Under the pieces are notes generated by a model that saw only the letters and a list, made by a program, of their open reading frames with translations, was not told where the DNA came from and did no database searches. This document shows positions 36,900-46,422 of a stretch of DNA of 64,000 nt, piece after piece. A program made the translations under genes and the position numbers. Origin of the DNA: Psychrobacter aquimaris (lineage in GTDB: Bacteria; Pseudomonadota; Gammaproteobacteria; Pseudomonadales; Moraxellaceae); contig NZ_JABASR010000003.1 in NCBI RefSeq assembly GCF_016107525.1, positions 124,001 through 188,000 on the forward strand, in the 5' to 3' direction. The stretch's first letter is position 1; each line of letters begins with the position of its first letter.

Positions 36900-37736
36900 A
36901 TGTCAACAAAGAGTACTTATTACGCACCAACTGGCGGATTGCCTCCACAAACACAGCTACTATCTGATCGCGCTATCTTCACCGAAGCTTATGCGATCAT
37001 TCCCAAACGTGTACTAACCGACATTGTTATTAGCTACCTGCCTTTTTGGACAGGTATGCGGATGTGGGTGATTGCACGTCCTTTGACTGGTTTTTCAGAA
37101 ACCTTCTCACAATACATCGTTGAAGTGGCACCAAATGGCGGCTCTCAAAAGCCTGAGCTGGATAGTAAAGCAGAAGCCGTATTGTTTGTTGTTGAAGGTG
37201 AAATGGATATTACTATTGAAGGCGAAGCGCATCATCTTGAAGCGGGTGGCTATGCTTTCTTACCGCCGGAATGCAAATGGACGCTAAAAAACAATAGCGA
37301 CAAGCACGTTAAATTTCATTGGATTCGCAAAGCTTATCAATTTGTAGAGGGTATTGATGCGCCCGAAGCCTTTGTAACAAGCGATCATGATGTTGAAGCA
37401 ATTGAGATGCCGGGTACTGATGGCGTTTGGAAAACCACCAGATTTACCGAGCAGTCTGATATGCGTCACGACATGCATGTGAATATCGTTACTTTCCAGC
37501 CAGGTGGCGTGATTCCATTTGATGAAACTCATGTTATGGAACATGGTTTGTATGTCCTAGAAGGTAAAGCCGTCTATCACTTAAATGGTGAATGGGTAGA
37601 AGTGGAGGCAGGTGATTTTATGTGGTTACGCGCATTCTGCCCACAATCTTGTTACGCCGGTGGTCCTGGTCCATTTAGATACTTGCTCTATAAAGATGTG
37701 AACCGTCATATGCCGTTTATTCGTCCAGCACGATAA
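36900..37736 (+). CDS. allE: (S)-ureidoglycine aminohydrolase
   Basis: Bicupin Mn enzyme that releases ammonia from (S)-ureidoglycine, giving (S)-ureidoglycolate. Of 278 residues, the C-terminal cupin carries the four metal ligands seen in E. coli YlbA: Glu209, His211, His215 (ETHVMEHGLYVLEGKAVY) and Gln249 (AFCPQSCYAGGPG). The N-terminal cupin is about 60-140. Its presence implies that allantoate is processed by an amidohydrolase (AllC) rather than allantoicase, yet no allC is in the window. 55 bases after puuE, with allA following after a 184-base gap. Confidence 0.93.
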   Translation: MSTKSTYYAPTGGLPPQTQLLSDRAIFTEAYAIIPKRVLTDIVISYLPFWTGMRMWVIARPLTGFSETFSQYIVEVAPNGGSQKPELDSKAEAVLFVVEGEMDITIEGEAHHLEAGGYAFLPPECKWTLKNNSDKHVKFHWIRKAYQFVEGIDAPEAFVTSDHDVEAIEMPGTDGVWKTTRFTEQSDMRHDMHVNIVTFQPGGVIPFDETHVMEHGLYVLEGKAVYHLNGEWVEVEAGDFMWLRAFCPQSCYAGGPGPFRYLLYKDVNRHMPFIRPAR

Positions 37737-37920
37737 GCCATGCGCAATCACAATAACAATCAGAACAACAAAGCATTCAGAACGATGAGCAATCTAGAGG
37801 CATAATCATTAATTCGAATATGTCATTTATTCCCAGATGGTGGTTTAAGTCGCGTACGGGTTTATGGCAAAGTGGCTCATAGCAATTATAAACAGTGATC
37901 ACCAAAAGTAAGGCAAAGTC

Positions 37921-38469
37921 ATGAGTACTCTTATGAAGACTACGATCGTTGCAAGACCTTTAACCAAAGCTGAGTTTGCGCCCTACGGCACCGTAATTGA
38001 GCCCTATGACAAGGAAGCACAGACGCCTGAAAATAGCTACCATATCAATAAAGGCTATGCCTGTCGCCATCACGCCATCGCTGAAGCCAAACTTGACGGC
38101 GGCGATGTCGGCATGAGTATCTTTCGCGCCAAAAAGCGTGAATTTCCTATTGCGTTGTCGGTCATGGAATATCATCCATTTGGTACGCAAGCGTTTTTCT
38201 CAATGAATGGTCAGGATTATATCGTCATCGTTGCGCCTGCTGGTGCGCCGCCACAGTCTGCGGATGATTTGACCGTGTTTTATGTCAAATCTCATCAAGG
38301 TGTGCAATACGATGCTAATGTCTGGCATCATCCGCTACTTGCCCTCGGTTGTGACTCTGATTTTTTGGTGATAGATCGTATCAATGGCGAAGGCAAAAAC
38401 TGTTATGAGCTGGAGATAGATGATTGGCAGGTGCAAATTGAGCTTGCCAGTGAGCAATCTGCCGTTTAA
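37921..38469 (+). CDS. allA: ureidoglycolate lyase
   Basis: Releases urea from (S)-ureidoglycolate and yields glyoxylate, the last step of the pathway. The 182-residue product shows the AllA pattern: [11 protein letters not shown] at the start, [17 protein letters not shown] in the middle, [18 protein letters not shown] and [17 protein letters not shown] near the end. AAGGCAAAGTC precedes the ATG. It ends the operon and is followed by a clear terminator. The 184 bases before it have no RutR box and no gene. Confidence 0.92.
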   Translation: MSTLMKTTIVARPLTKAEFAPYGTVIEPYDKEAQTPENSYHINKGYACRHHAIAEAKLDGGDVGMSIFRAKKREFPIALSVMEYHPFGTQAFFSMNGQDYIVIVAPAGAPPQSADDLTVFYVKSHQGVQYDANVWHHPLLALGCDSDFLVIDRINGEGKNCYELEIDDWQVQIELASEQSAV

Positions 38470-38500
38470 TTAGGATCTGCAAACGAGCTATTAACCATTC

Positions 38501-38534
38501 ATAAAGCCAGTTAATAAAGATTAGCTGGCTTTAT
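38501..38534 (+). terminator. terminator of the urate operon
   Basis: ATAAAGCCAG (38501-38510) pairs with CTGGCTTTAT (38525-38534), with TTAA/TTAG pairing inside (one wobble) and a 6-nt loop, 32 bases after allA. Confidence 0.75.
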
Positions 38535-38624
38535 TGTGAATGTAGGGTCAATCCTATATAAATAATCATCCTCTAGAAAACAGTAAACATTTAGCAGCGA
38601 CAGCAAAACATCTACCTAGGCTAC

Positions 38625-38653
38625 TTGCCTTTTATGTACTATCGTACTAGAAT
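38625..38653 (+). promoter_or_regulatory. trpR promoter with overlapping Trp operator
   Basis: TTGCCT (38625-38630) and TAGAAT (38648-38653) are spaced by 17 bases. The spacer and -10 contain GTACTA-TCGT-ACTAG (38636-38650). This matches the outer positions of the E. coli Trp operator (GTACTAGTTAACTAG), all but the central four bases. TrpR-mediated repression of trpR-trpE-trpG is expected. Confidence 0.65.
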
Positions 38654-38692
38654 ACTGAAACGAAGTAAGCATCCTTTTTCTTTTCTATTAAG

Positions 38693-38992
38693 ATGAATGT
38701 TATGAGCACAGACCCTTATCAAAGCTTATTAAGCCATTTAGCCAGTTGTCATGACAGCGCCGCTATCGACCTGCTATTCAGTGCGCTATTGACAGAAAAA
38801 GAGCAGCAGGAAATTGCCAATCGTATCCGCATTTTTGACTTACTTGAGCACGGTGTCACCCAGCGCGAGATATCTGAACAGCTAGGTGTCGGTATTGCTA
38901 CCGTCTCGCGCGGCGCTAAAGCCATGCAAGTTCACGATGTGAGTGCCTTATTAACGACTCATAGAGAAAGCACACCTATACAAGATGCTTAA
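38693..38992 (+). CDS. trpR: Trp operon repressor
   Basis: Tryptophan-binding repressor, 99 residues (or 96 from the ATG at 38702). It aligns with E. coli TrpR over the helical core: LFSALLTEKEQQEIANRIRIF, then the helix-turn-helix QREISEQLGVGIATVSRGAKAM, in which GIATVSRG equals the E. coli GIATITRG recognition helix. The N-terminal helix is shorter. It lies immediately upstream of trpE and trpG on the same strand, with an operator in its promoter, so it appears to control itself and the anthranilate synthase genes. Confidence 0.9.
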   Translation: MNVMSTDPYQSLLSHLASCHDSAAIDLLFSALLTEKEQQEIANRIRIFDLLEHGVTQREISEQLGVGIATVSRGAKAMQVHDVSALLTTHRESTPIQDA

Positions 38993-39064
38993 CTTATTGA
39001 AAAATATGATATTAATATACTCTCTTCTTATTTGATCAATCATTGAACCAATTTGGATATTGTT

Positions 39065-40483
39065 ATGACCTCTCCTAACTCAAAACCTAGCCAACCTGCT
39101 GATATTGATATTCCTAGTAAACCACAGCGCATTAAACTCACGCAGGATATTGATTTCTTTGCGTTGTTTAAACGTATTGAGCACGCTTTTGAGACTTGTT
39201 ATTTACTCGAATCACTGGGCGAAGATGGACATATGGCACGTCATCACGCCATTGGTTTCGACCCCGTGATGACTATTGCTGCCATTGATCGTACAACCCT
39301 CGCGATTACTGATAATAAAACCGCTGAGACTAGCCACTATCAGACTGATAATCCTTACGAACTACTGCGTAAAATTACGCCGCAGCACGTCATTGCTCGC
39401 GACCAAAGCGGTGGTCTCGTCGGTTATTTGGGTTACGACAGTGTCAATTTCTTTGAACCCAGTCTCAATGCTAAAGCCAGCGACGACTTTGAACCGTTTA
39501 AATTTGGCGTATATTTGGATGGTCTAACGCTCGATAAGATGACCGGTGAGATTTTCTATTTTTATTATCCTACCGCGCAGCAAGACAATCGCATCGAGCA
39601 AATCAAAGCCCTACTTGATGAGTCAATTCCAAGCTATGAGCCGCCTACGGTTGAGTTTTTGGGTGATGGCATGAGTCAAGAAGAGCATGCCAAAGTCGTT
39701 ATGCAAGTCAAAGAAGACATCATCTCAGGGCGTATCTTTCAATGTGAGGTCGGTTTTAAATCTAAGTATCGCATCGCCGGTGATAAAATGCCCATTTATG
39801 AAAAATTGCGTTCGGTCAATCCGTCGCCGCACATGTATTTTATGAAATTTGCTCAGCAATGCATCATTGGAGCGTCACCAGAGCTGCTATTTCGCTTGCG
39901 TCAAGGTGAGATGGAAACTTATCCACTGGCAGGCACAGCCAAGCGCGGCGTCGATGTCGTTGAGGACCGACAGCTTGCTCGCGCCTTATTAAATGATGCT
40001 AAAGAGATTGCCGAGCACAATATGTTGGTCGACCTGCACCGCAATGACATTGGCCGTGTGGCACAATTTGGTACTGTAAAAGTACGTAGCCTTATGGATA
40101 TCAAACGCTTCTCACACGTGCAACATATCTCGTCTGAGATCGTCGGGATTTTGCATCCTAATGAAGATATGTTTAGCGCCCTTGCCAGTAACTTTCCCGC
40201 AGGTACTTTGTCAGGCGCACCAAAAGTTGAAGCGATTAAAGTCATCAACGAGCTAGAACCAGATGGACGCGGTGCTTATGGTGGTGCGCTTGGATCGTTT
40301 AATTTCAATGGTGATTGTATTTTTGCCATTCCTATTCGTAGCCTATTCATCAACGGTGAGTCTGCCTATGCGCAAACCTGCGGTGGTAATGTTTATGACT
40401 CCAATCCTGCTGATGAATATCTAGAAATTCAGCGTAAATTGTCTGCCATGAAAGTGGTATTAGACAGTTTTATGAACCCGTAA
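39065..40483 (+). CDS. trpE: anthranilate synthase component I
   Basis: Makes anthranilate from chorismate with the glutaminase partner TrpG; first step of tryptophan synthesis. The 472-residue protein has the N-terminal regulatory half with YLLESLGED (the LLES feedback site). The chorismate-binding half has FQCEVGFKSKYRI, ASPELLFRL, PLAGTAKRG, NMLVDLHRND and FPAGTLSGAPK. The PLAGT motif, with Ala where aminodeoxychorismate synthase has Lys, points to TrpE rather than PabB. ATG 39065 is preferred over a TTG at 39053. trpG follows 33 bases later. Confidence 0.91.
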   Translation: MTSPNSKPSQPADIDIPSKPQRIKLTQDIDFFALFKRIEHAFETCYLLESLGEDGHMARHHAIGFDPVMTIAAIDRTTLAITDNKTAETSHYQTDNPYELLRKITPQHVIARDQSGGLVGYLGYDSVNFFEPSLNAKASDDFEPFKFGVYLDGLTLDKMTGEIFYFYYPTAQQDNRIEQIKALLDESIPSYEPPTVEFLGDGMSQEEHAKVVMQVKEDIISGRIFQCEVGFKSKYRIAGDKMPIYEKLRSVNPSPHMYFMKFAQQCIIGASPELLFRLRQGEMETYPLAGTAKRGVDVVEDRQLARALLNDAKEIAEHNMLVDLHRNDIGRVAQFGTVKVRSLMDIKRFSHVQHISSEIVGILHPNEDMFSALASNFPAGTLSGAPKVEAIKVINELEPDGRGAYGGALGSFNFNGDCIFAIPIRSLFINGESAYAQTCGGNVYDSNPADEYLEIQRKLSAMKVVLDSFMNP

Positions 40484-40516
40484 ATTGCTTATATTTTGCC
40501 AAAGAGTTGATAACCA

Positions 40517-41164
40517 ATGAATGTTTTAATTATAGATAACTACGACTCGTTTACCTTTAATCTTTACCAATATATCGGTGAGATCTTACAGACGATGGAC
40601 AATGATAAAGCCACAAACGTCATGGTTAAACGTAATAATGAGATAACGTTAGCTGATGTGCAGGCAATGAATCTTGACCGCATTATCATCTCACCCGGCC
40701 CTGGCGCTCCTGACGACCCTTCCTACTTCGGTATTTGTGCCGAAGTAATTGAGGTCATGGGTAAGACGACACCGCTACTGGGTGTTTGCTTAGGTATGCA
40801 AGGCATCGCCCATGTATTTGGCGGTGACGTGATACGTGCTGGTGTACCGATGCATGGTAAGGTCTCATCGATTCGCCATGATGGCGCGGGTGTCTATCAA
40901 GGCTTGCCACAAGAGATAGAAATCATGCGCTACCACTCATTGATGGTAAAAGCAGACAGCCTACCAGATTGCTTGGCTGTCACAGCCGTCGTCGCCAATG
41001 ATGCTCATGCTGAGTTAAACCTAACCGAATCTGCGCTAGCAGGTGATGAAATTATGGGGCTACAGCATAAAGACTATCCCATTCAAGGCGTACAGTTTCA
41101 TCCAGAGTCATTTGCAACTGAAGGTGCCAAACGCTTGCTGACGAATTTTTTGCTACAGTTGTAA
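40517..41164 (+). CDS. trpG: anthranilate synthase component II (glutamine amidotransferase)
   Basis: Class I glutamine amidotransferase that supplies ammonia to TrpE. The 215 residues show IDNYDSFTFNLYQY at the start, ISPGPGAPDDP (oxyanion loop), the nucleophile in LLGVCLGMQG, and the His-Glu pair in GVQFHPES. In many bacteria this subunit also serves PabB. Third gene of trpR-trpE-trpG; a terminator follows at 41314. The trpDC genes are not in the window. Confidence 0.93.
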   Translation: MNVLIIDNYDSFTFNLYQYIGEILQTMDNDKATNVMVKRNNEITLADVQAMNLDRIIISPGPGAPDDPSYFGICAEVIEVMGKTTPLLGVCLGMQGIAHVFGGDVIRAGVPMHGKVSSIRHDGAGVYQGLPQEIEIMRYHSLMVKADSLPDCLAVTAVVANDAHAELNLTESALAGDEIMGLQHKDYPIQGVQFHPESFATEGAKRLLTNFLLQL

Positions 41165-41313
41165 GTCATGATGCTTAAGTTTGGGGAATATGACATCAAA
41201 GGATAATAAGCTAAAGAGCAGCGTACTTCTAACTCAAATAAATTGAATTTTATGCCTAACTGACTTGTGTTAGTACTTAATTAACGCTTTAATGATAGAC
41301 TAAAAAAACAAAC

Positions 41314-41343
41314 AAAAGACAGCCCTTACTCGGGTTGTCTTTT
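41314..41343 (+). terminator. trpG terminator
   Basis: GACAGCCC (41318-41325) pairs with GGGTTGTC (41332-41339), one G-T wobble, flanked by AAAA and TTTTT. It lies 150 bases after the trpG stop. Confidence 0.75.
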
Positions 41344-41446
41344 TCTTATGTCAGTATTGTATGATGCCATTAGCTAAAAGGCTTGGACAGTTTGAGGTTT
41401 TGAGTTTGGGCATGGGTTTTGATATCACATAAAAATAGAGAGCGAT

Positions 41447-42394
41447 ATGGCAAATACCGATGGCATAATGTCAGCGCGGCAGTCATGGATAGGCACCATT
41501 CAAATCATCACGGCGGCGGTCTGCTGGGGTACGTTAGGGATATTTTCAACCTACCTCAATCAAATTGGCTTTAGTGGTTGGCAGATTACGATCTTACGTA
41601 TCGTGACCGCTGCTTTTCTTATTCTTGTTATGCTACCGAAATTATGGCCGCGTCTTATCAAGCTTCGTCGAAAGCAGTGGCTTGGACTGGCATTGCAGTC
41701 TTTGATTGGCGTACTTGGTATGTCGGTATGCTACTTTTTTGCTGTGATTTATGTCGGTGCTGGGCCTGCGGTTGCCTTGCTTTATACTGCGCCTGTTTTT
41801 AGCTTATTGTTTTCAGCATTCTTGCTTGATGAATCCATTACTCGAAAGTCGGCATTATTGGCGCTCATGGCAGTATTTGGTGTCGGCTTGACGATGCTAG
41901 GCGAGCAGGCGCAAGTCAACTGGGGTATTTTACTGGGACTGCTAGCAGGCGTGTGTTATTCCTTATACGGGGTGCTCGGCAAGCGTGCGATGCACGATGC
42001 ACACCCTGCGCCTTTGGTGTTTTTTACCTCTATTATCATCAGTGCCGGTGTACTGCTATTATTACCTGAAACTTATCAAACCTATGGGCAGTTATTGAGC
42101 TTACCTTTACATACTTGGGGCTATGCTTTGGGATTGTCTTTGATTGGAACCGTCGTCCCTTTTGCGCTTTATATGAAAGCGTTAGAGAAATTACCTGCCA
42201 CTCGTGCATCGGTATTTACGATTTTTGAACCATTGACCGCCATTGCCCTTGCGATATTATTACTGCATCAATCCTTATCTTGGATTCAATATGTGGGCGT
42301 GGTGTTAATCTTACTGGCAGCTTTGTTTAATGCAATATTAAACGGTACCGCCACTCGCGTACCACGCTGGCTAAAAAGACGACAAAGAATTTAG
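41447..42394 (+). CDS. EamA/DMT family exporter
   Basis: Ten-helix drug/metabolite transporter of 315 residues with two EamA repeats. The first runs from about 15 to 140 (ITAAVCWGTLGIFSTYL..., PAVALLYTAPVFSLLFSAFLL). The second runs from about 160 to 295 (GVCYSLYGVLGKRAM..., LPATRASVFTIFEPLTAIALAI). The family exports amino acids or other small metabolites; the substrate cannot be read from sequence. Position after the trp genes may be coincidental because a terminator separates them. A basic tail (RWLKRRQR) ends the protein on the cytoplasmic side. Confidence 0.86.
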   Translation: MANTDGIMSARQSWIGTIQIITAAVCWGTLGIFSTYLNQIGFSGWQITILRIVTAAFLILVMLPKLWPRLIKLRRKQWLGLALQSLIGVLGMSVCYFFAVIYVGAGPAVALLYTAPVFSLLFSAFLLDESITRKSALLALMAVFGVGLTMLGEQAQVNWGILLGLLAGVCYSLYGVLGKRAMHDAHPAPLVFFTSIIISAGVLLLLPETYQTYGQLLSLPLHTWGYALGLSLIGTVVPFALYMKALEKLPATRASVFTIFEPLTAIALAILLLHQSLSWIQYVGVVLILLAALFNAILNGTATRVPRWLKRRQRI

Positions 42395-42446
42395 TCTGCA
42401 CTCTTCAAAGGTTTTGAATAGCCCTGTTGCCATTGTTATCAAACGA

Positions 42447-42484
42447 AAAAAGCCCCAACGATAATGTCATCGTTGAGGCTTTTT
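42447..42484. terminator. bidirectional terminator between EamA and ABC genes
   Basis: AAAAAGCC-CAACGAT arm (42447-42462) pairs with ATCGTTG-GGCTTTTT arm (42469-42484), one mismatch, 6-nt loop, A- and T-runs on both sides. Confidence 0.85.
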
Positions 42485-42594
42485 GTTGAGTATCTTTCGA
42501 AATGTTTAAAAACTTAACCAAGTGCTTTAAAATTGATTAAAGTAAAGGATTTACGACGATAGAAACTCAATGAAGACGGTAATTTTTTACCTCA

Positions 42595-43338
42595 TTACTG
42601 TTCAATACGCTGCAAAAAGGCCTGCGTACGTGGATGCGTAGACAATTCGAACATCTGCTTAGGACTGCCTTCTTCGACCACGTGGCCATCCTCAATGAGC
42701 ACCACATGATCTGCCACATCACGAGCAAATTTAATCTCATGAGTGACAACGACCATCGTCCAACCTTCAGATGCCAGTTGCTTCATCGTTCCCAGCACAT
42801 CTTGTACCAATTCAGGATCGAGCGCAGAAGTCGGCTCATCAAACAGCAATAGTGACGGTTCGATAGCCAGTGCACGAGCAATGCCGATACGCTGCTGCTG
42901 ACCACCAGACAATTGGAACGGATACAGATCTGCCTTATCTGATAACCCTACTTTATCAAGTAATGCCAGTGCCTGTTCGCGGGCTTGCGCCTTAGTTTGC
43001 CCTTGTACCACCGTCGGCCCAAGCATTAGGTTTTCAATCGCGGTCTTGTGTGGAAACAGGTTATAAGATTGAAATACCATGCCTGATTTACGCTGCAACG
43101 CCAGCAACGTTTTCTTCTTAGGCTTGGTAGCAAAATCAACCGTTAAGCTGCCATCATCAAAAGCAATGATGCCTTGATCAGGAATTTCCAGCGCATTCAA
43201 GCAGCGTAAAAAAGTGGTTTTACCAGACCCTGACGGCCCTAATATCACCACTACCTTGCCTTTTTCGATGGTCAAGTCGATGCCTTTAAGCACTTGATTG
43301 CCACCAAAAGCTTTGTGAATATTAGTGACTTGAATCAT
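42595..43338 (-). CDS. polar amino acid ABC importer ATPase
   Basis: ATP-binding subunit of the GlnQ/TcyN type, 247 residues. Walker A GPSGSGKTT at 34-42, Q-loop MVFQSYNLFPHKTAIEN near 90, signature LSGGQQQRIGIARAL near 143, Walker B LLLFDEPTSALDPE near 164, and VVVTHEIKFARDVADH with the switch His. It has an insertion (SLTVDFATKPKKKTL) before the Q-loop relative to many family members. Last of three genes of a binding protein-permease-ATPase operon; 91 bases after the permease. Confidence 0.93.
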   Translation of the reverse strand: MIQVTNIHKAFGGNQVLKGIDLTIEKGKVVVILGPSGSGKTTFLRCLNALEIPDQGIIAFDDGSLTVDFATKPKKKTLLALQRKSGMVFQSYNLFPHKTAIENLMLGPTVVQGQTKAQAREQALALLDKVGLSDKADLYPFQLSGGQQQRIGIARALAIEPSLLLFDEPTSALDPELVQDVLGTMKQLASEGWTMVVVTHEIKFARDVADHVVLIEDGHVVEEGSPKQMFELSTHPRTQAFLQRIEQ

Positions 43339-43429
43339 AAAGCTTCCTGTTGTACTGATATCTATTTGCTAATAACACACGCTTATCGACGCGGTATTAC
43401 CATCCTATACTGCCCCAATTATCAAGGGT

Positions 43430-44167
43430 TTATTTCGCCACATAACGATCGAGTCTGGTTTCAAGCTTACCTTGAATAAAGGTCAAGAACAGACAAATAC
43501 CCCAATAAATAATGGCCGCTTCGGTATAAACCAACATAAACTCATAGTTACGTGCCGTGATGATTTGTGCCTGCTTAAATAGCTCGGTTACCAATACCAA
43601 TGATGCCAAAGACGTGTCTTTTACTAGGCTGATAAAGGTATTGGATAACGGGGGTACTGACACCCGAAGTGCTTGCGGCAAAATCACGTGGCGAAAGGTT
43701 TGTAGATACGTCAAGCCAACGGTTGAGCCTGCTTCCCACTGTCCTTTCGGAATGGACAAAATCGAAGCACGCACCGTCTCCGATGCATAAGCGCCAATAT
43801 TGAGCGAAAAGGCTATAATTGCTGAAGGAAAGGGATCAAGCTTTACCCCGATACTCGGCAAGCCGTAGAAAATAATAAATAACTGAACAAGCATTGGCGT
43901 ACCGCGAATGGCGGACACATAAATACGGGCAAGTCTGTAAATAACCTCATGAAACCAACTGGCACGCGGAACGATACGAATCAATGCCACTGTCAATGCA
44001 ATCATCATCCCAATCGCAAATGAGATCAATGCCAGCGGTATCGAATAATAGATACCGCCTTTGAGCATCGGCCAAAACGAATCAATGACAATTTGCGCCC
44101 GCGCAGGATCCATAAATGGCAATAATGCCAATAAATCAGTGAACATTGACGTAATAGACGCTAGCAT
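43430..44167 (-). CDS. polar amino acid ABC importer permease
   Basis: HisMQ/TcyL-type inner-membrane permease, 245 residues with about five helices (first near 30-60). The coupling motif region [29 protein letters not shown] lies at about 145-172, matching the EAA loop consensus EAAxxxG---IxLP. Upstream, [18 protein letters not shown] is also typical of the family. Its start overlaps the stop of the binding protein by one base (TAATG), so translation is coupled. The acyl-polar substrate is probably cystine or another amino acid, judged from the binding protein. Confidence 0.92.
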   Translation of the reverse strand: MLASITSMFTDLLALLPFMDPARAQIVIDSFWPMLKGGIYYSIPLALISFAIGMMIALTVALIRIVPRASWFHEVIYRLARIYVSAIRGTPMLVQLFIIFYGLPSIGVKLDPFPSAIIAFSLNIGAYASETVRASILSIPKGQWEAGSTVGLTYLQTFRHVILPQALRVSVPPLSNTFISLVKDTSLASLVLVTELFKQAQIITARNYEFMLVYTEAAIIYWGICLFLTFIQGKLETRLDRYVAK

Positions 44168-45003
44168 TATTTTTGTTGACTTATATCAGCACCAAAGAAC
44201 TCTTCGCTAAGCTTGGTCAGTGTCCCATCAGCTGCTAATGCGGCCATTGCTTCATTCAGTTTTGCCACGACTTCATCATCACCTTTTATGAGTACTAGAC
44301 CTGACCCAGTCTGCTCACTAGCAGGCGCTGTCAGTTTGATCTCAAGTGCTGCATCTGGGAATTTTTTTAGATAATCCAATACTGCCAGATTGTCATTCAT
44401 CGTGAAGTCAGCTCGATCTTGCTTAACCAGTTGAATCGCTTGCGCCATACCATCGACAGGGACGATTTCTGCGCCGTAGCGTTCTGCAAGCTCACCATAG
44501 TTACTGCTCAATGATTGCGCAGTACGCAGACCTTTTAAACCTTCCCACGAGCTATAACGATTGTCATCAGTCGGTGCTAAAACAACAGCACCTGACCAGC
44601 TATACGGCATGGCTTTGTCATACTTTGCCAAACGTTCAGGCGTGGTCAAGCTTACTTGATTGGCCACCATATCGAAGCGTTTTGAGTCCAAACCAGCCAG
44701 CATAGCATCCCACTGGGTCTCTTTAAATTCGACGTCTACGCCTAGTTTATCCGCAACCGCACGTGTCACTTCGACATCATAGCCCGTCAGCTTGCCACTC
44801 TCATCATGATAGGTGAATGGTGGATAAGTACCCTCTGTACCGACGTTGATGGTGCCACCATTATTGATACGTTGCAGCAAATCAGAGCCACCCGTCGCGG
44901 CACTGTCCGTCGCATTGGTTTCTGCTTCATTGGTAGTAGACTGACCACAAGCGGCAAGTAGCATAGTACTGGCGGCAAGGGCTAAAAGAGTACGACGTTT
45001 CAT
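44167..45003 (-). CDS. amino acid (cystine-type) binding lipoprotein
   Basis: Periplasmic binding protein of 278 residues with lipobox LLAAC (Cys19), then a Thr/Asn/Ala-rich linker and a type II binding fold. The start of the fold is [19 protein letters not shown], followed by [18 protein letters not shown], then [20 protein letters not shown]. These phrases closely parallel E. coli cystine-binding FliY/TcyJ, so L-cystine is the best guess. The gene lies 315 bases from hutC, so histidine cannot be excluded. First gene of its operon. Confidence 0.87.
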   Translation of the reverse strand: MKRRTLLALAASTMLLAACGQSTTNEAETNATDSAATGGSDLLQRINNGGTINVGTEGTYPPFTYHDESGKLTGYDVEVTRAVADKLGVDVEFKETQWDAMLAGLDSKRFDMVANQVSLTTPERLAKYDKAMPYSWSGAVVLAPTDDNRYSSWEGLKGLRTAQSLSSNYGELAERYGAEIVPVDGMAQAIQLVKQDRADFTMNDNLAVLDYLKKFPDAALEIKLTAPASEQTGSGLVLIKGDDEVVAKLNEAMAALAADGTLTKLSEEFFGADISQQK

Positions 45004-45318
45004 AAGACGTCCTTATAAGAGTGAATGAATAATGCAAAAAAGGTGTCGTGCCAATAAGACCATAGCAACAAATAAGGATAAGACCAGCACAGGCAAATAC
45101 TATAATAAAGTATTTGCGCCGCATTATTTAGCTTTGGCTGCTCGATTTGAGGATGCTCAGCATATTTTTCAATACTGTTTTTATATTATCTTTGAATTTT
45201 TAGACATTTTTTAGGCAGGTCTTAATATTATTATTGCCGATTAAATAGCCATTCATTCATATACTAGCGCACTTCAGAAAGAATAAACGTACAAAAACAG
45301 TGAGCATGCGTAAGACTA
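45004..45318. other. intergenic region, ABC operon promoter
   Basis: 315 bases between hutC and the cystine-type binding protein gene, both on the minus strand. It should contain the importer promoter. I see no strong terminator, operator or coding frame here. Confidence 0.4.
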
Positions 45319-46116
45319 TTATAATTCACCTGAGAATTGATAGCGATCACCGGCATGCCACATCGTCACAAAGGTCAATACTCGACCTGCTGAATAAGTC
45401 TGACGACGCAATACCAATGTCGGCGACTGCGGTGCGATTTGCAGTAGCGCGGCAATCTCATCTGGTGCTGCTAGTGCACGAATGGTATAGCGACCGCGCT
45501 CCAGTGGACTTTTGGCAATGAGGTAATCACTGGTATTGACCACACTGAAATCCTGCTCAATAAATTCTGGCACCTTCTTCGCATCCACCCAGCGCTCTTC
45601 ATACTGTATGGGCTGACCATCCGCAAAATGAATGATTTTTACCTCGTATAAAACAGGAGTATCGCTGCTACTATCTGCGCCCGTACTGTCATCCATTATG
45701 GTTGTATGAGCGTTTGTGTTAGAGCTTGTATTAGAAGACACAGCTACTTCATCAATATCAAATTTACGCCGTAATTCATCGTTCAACATCGCAGCAGTAA
45801 GTACACGCTTACTCACCACTTGTGCCTGATAATCACGATTGGCAGATTTTAGATCCTGCGCGATATTACGCACTTCTACAAAGGTATGATTGAACTGCTG
45901 CTGCGCGACAAACGTTCCCGATCCTTGCCGGCGCTCTAGCACTCGCTCTTCGCTTAGTTCTTTCAAGGCGCGATTGACCGTCATGCGAGATACGCCAAAT
46001 TCTTTTGCCAACGCCATTTCTGTAGAAATTGCATTGCCCGCTTGCCATTTACCAGAGTGAATATTGTCTAATATGGCATTTTTAATCCGCTGATATGCCG
46101 GAATTGTCTTTGTCAT
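45319..46116 (-). CDS. hutC: histidine utilisation repressor HutC
   Basis: GntR/HutC-family repressor that responds to urocanate. The 265-residue protein has the winged helix at 1-75 (AYQRIKNAILDNIHSGKWQ, then SRMTVNRALKELSEERVLERRQGSGTFV). The UTRA ligand domain follows, with LYEVKIIHFADGQPIQYEERWVD and SPTLVLRRQTYSAGRVLTFVTMWHAGDRYQFSGEL at the end. A hydrophilic Ser/Asn/Thr-rich insert (about 127-152) interrupts the UTRA domain and is absent from the usual HutC. Divergent from hutU with a palindromic operator between them. Confidence 0.93.
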   Translation of the reverse strand: MTKTIPAYQRIKNAILDNIHSGKWQAGNAISTEMALAKEFGVSRMTVNRALKELSEERVLERRQGSGTFVAQQQFNHTFVEVRNIAQDLKSANRDYQAQVVSKRVLTAAMLNDELRRKFDIDEVAVSSNTSSNTNAHTTIMDDSTGADSSSDTPVLYEVKIIHFADGQPIQYEERWVDAKKVPEFIEQDFSVVNTSDYLIAKSPLERGRYTIRALAAPDEIAALLQIAPQSPTLVLRRQTYSAGRVLTFVTMWHAGDRYQFSGEL

Positions 46117-46288
46117 GTCCGTTTTTAACCGTTAATTTCACCAATAAGAGTAGCGCCATAATATCACGAGATAACGTCATGAGCCTTGGCAAAACACCCT
46201 GACTTCTGTCTATCCACCAAAACCCTCACAAAAATAATTAAGTCATTTATAAAAAAATTGCTTGCATGAAAAAATAAACTTTGATAAT

Positions 46289-46300
46289 TTGTATATACAA
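46289..46300. promoter_or_regulatory. HutC operator at the hutU promoter
   Basis: TTGTATATACAA is a perfect 12-base palindrome with the core TGTATATACA described for HutC. It overlaps a possible hutU promoter (TTGCAT at 46262-46267, 17 bases, TAATTT at 46285-46290). It lies between hutC and hutU and can repress both. Confidence 0.8.
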
Positions 46301-46422
46301 CTTTACAGCGGTACTAAAAAATCTGCTTCGTTTAATCTATATTTCGCTGAATGTATAGACTGACTGTAAAACACTGACTTTGATTACTTTATCGCCCTAC
46401 TAGCTATTACAAGGATATGTTC

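Noticed and set aside
37741..37920. RutR-type box or an extra small gene between allE and allA
   Set aside because: Only TGGTTTAAG resembles the box flank, no TTGACCA half is present, and no coding frame fits.
46351..46364. Second HutC site (ATGTATAGACTG) near hutU
   Set aside because: Only the left half matches the palindrome; too weak to list.
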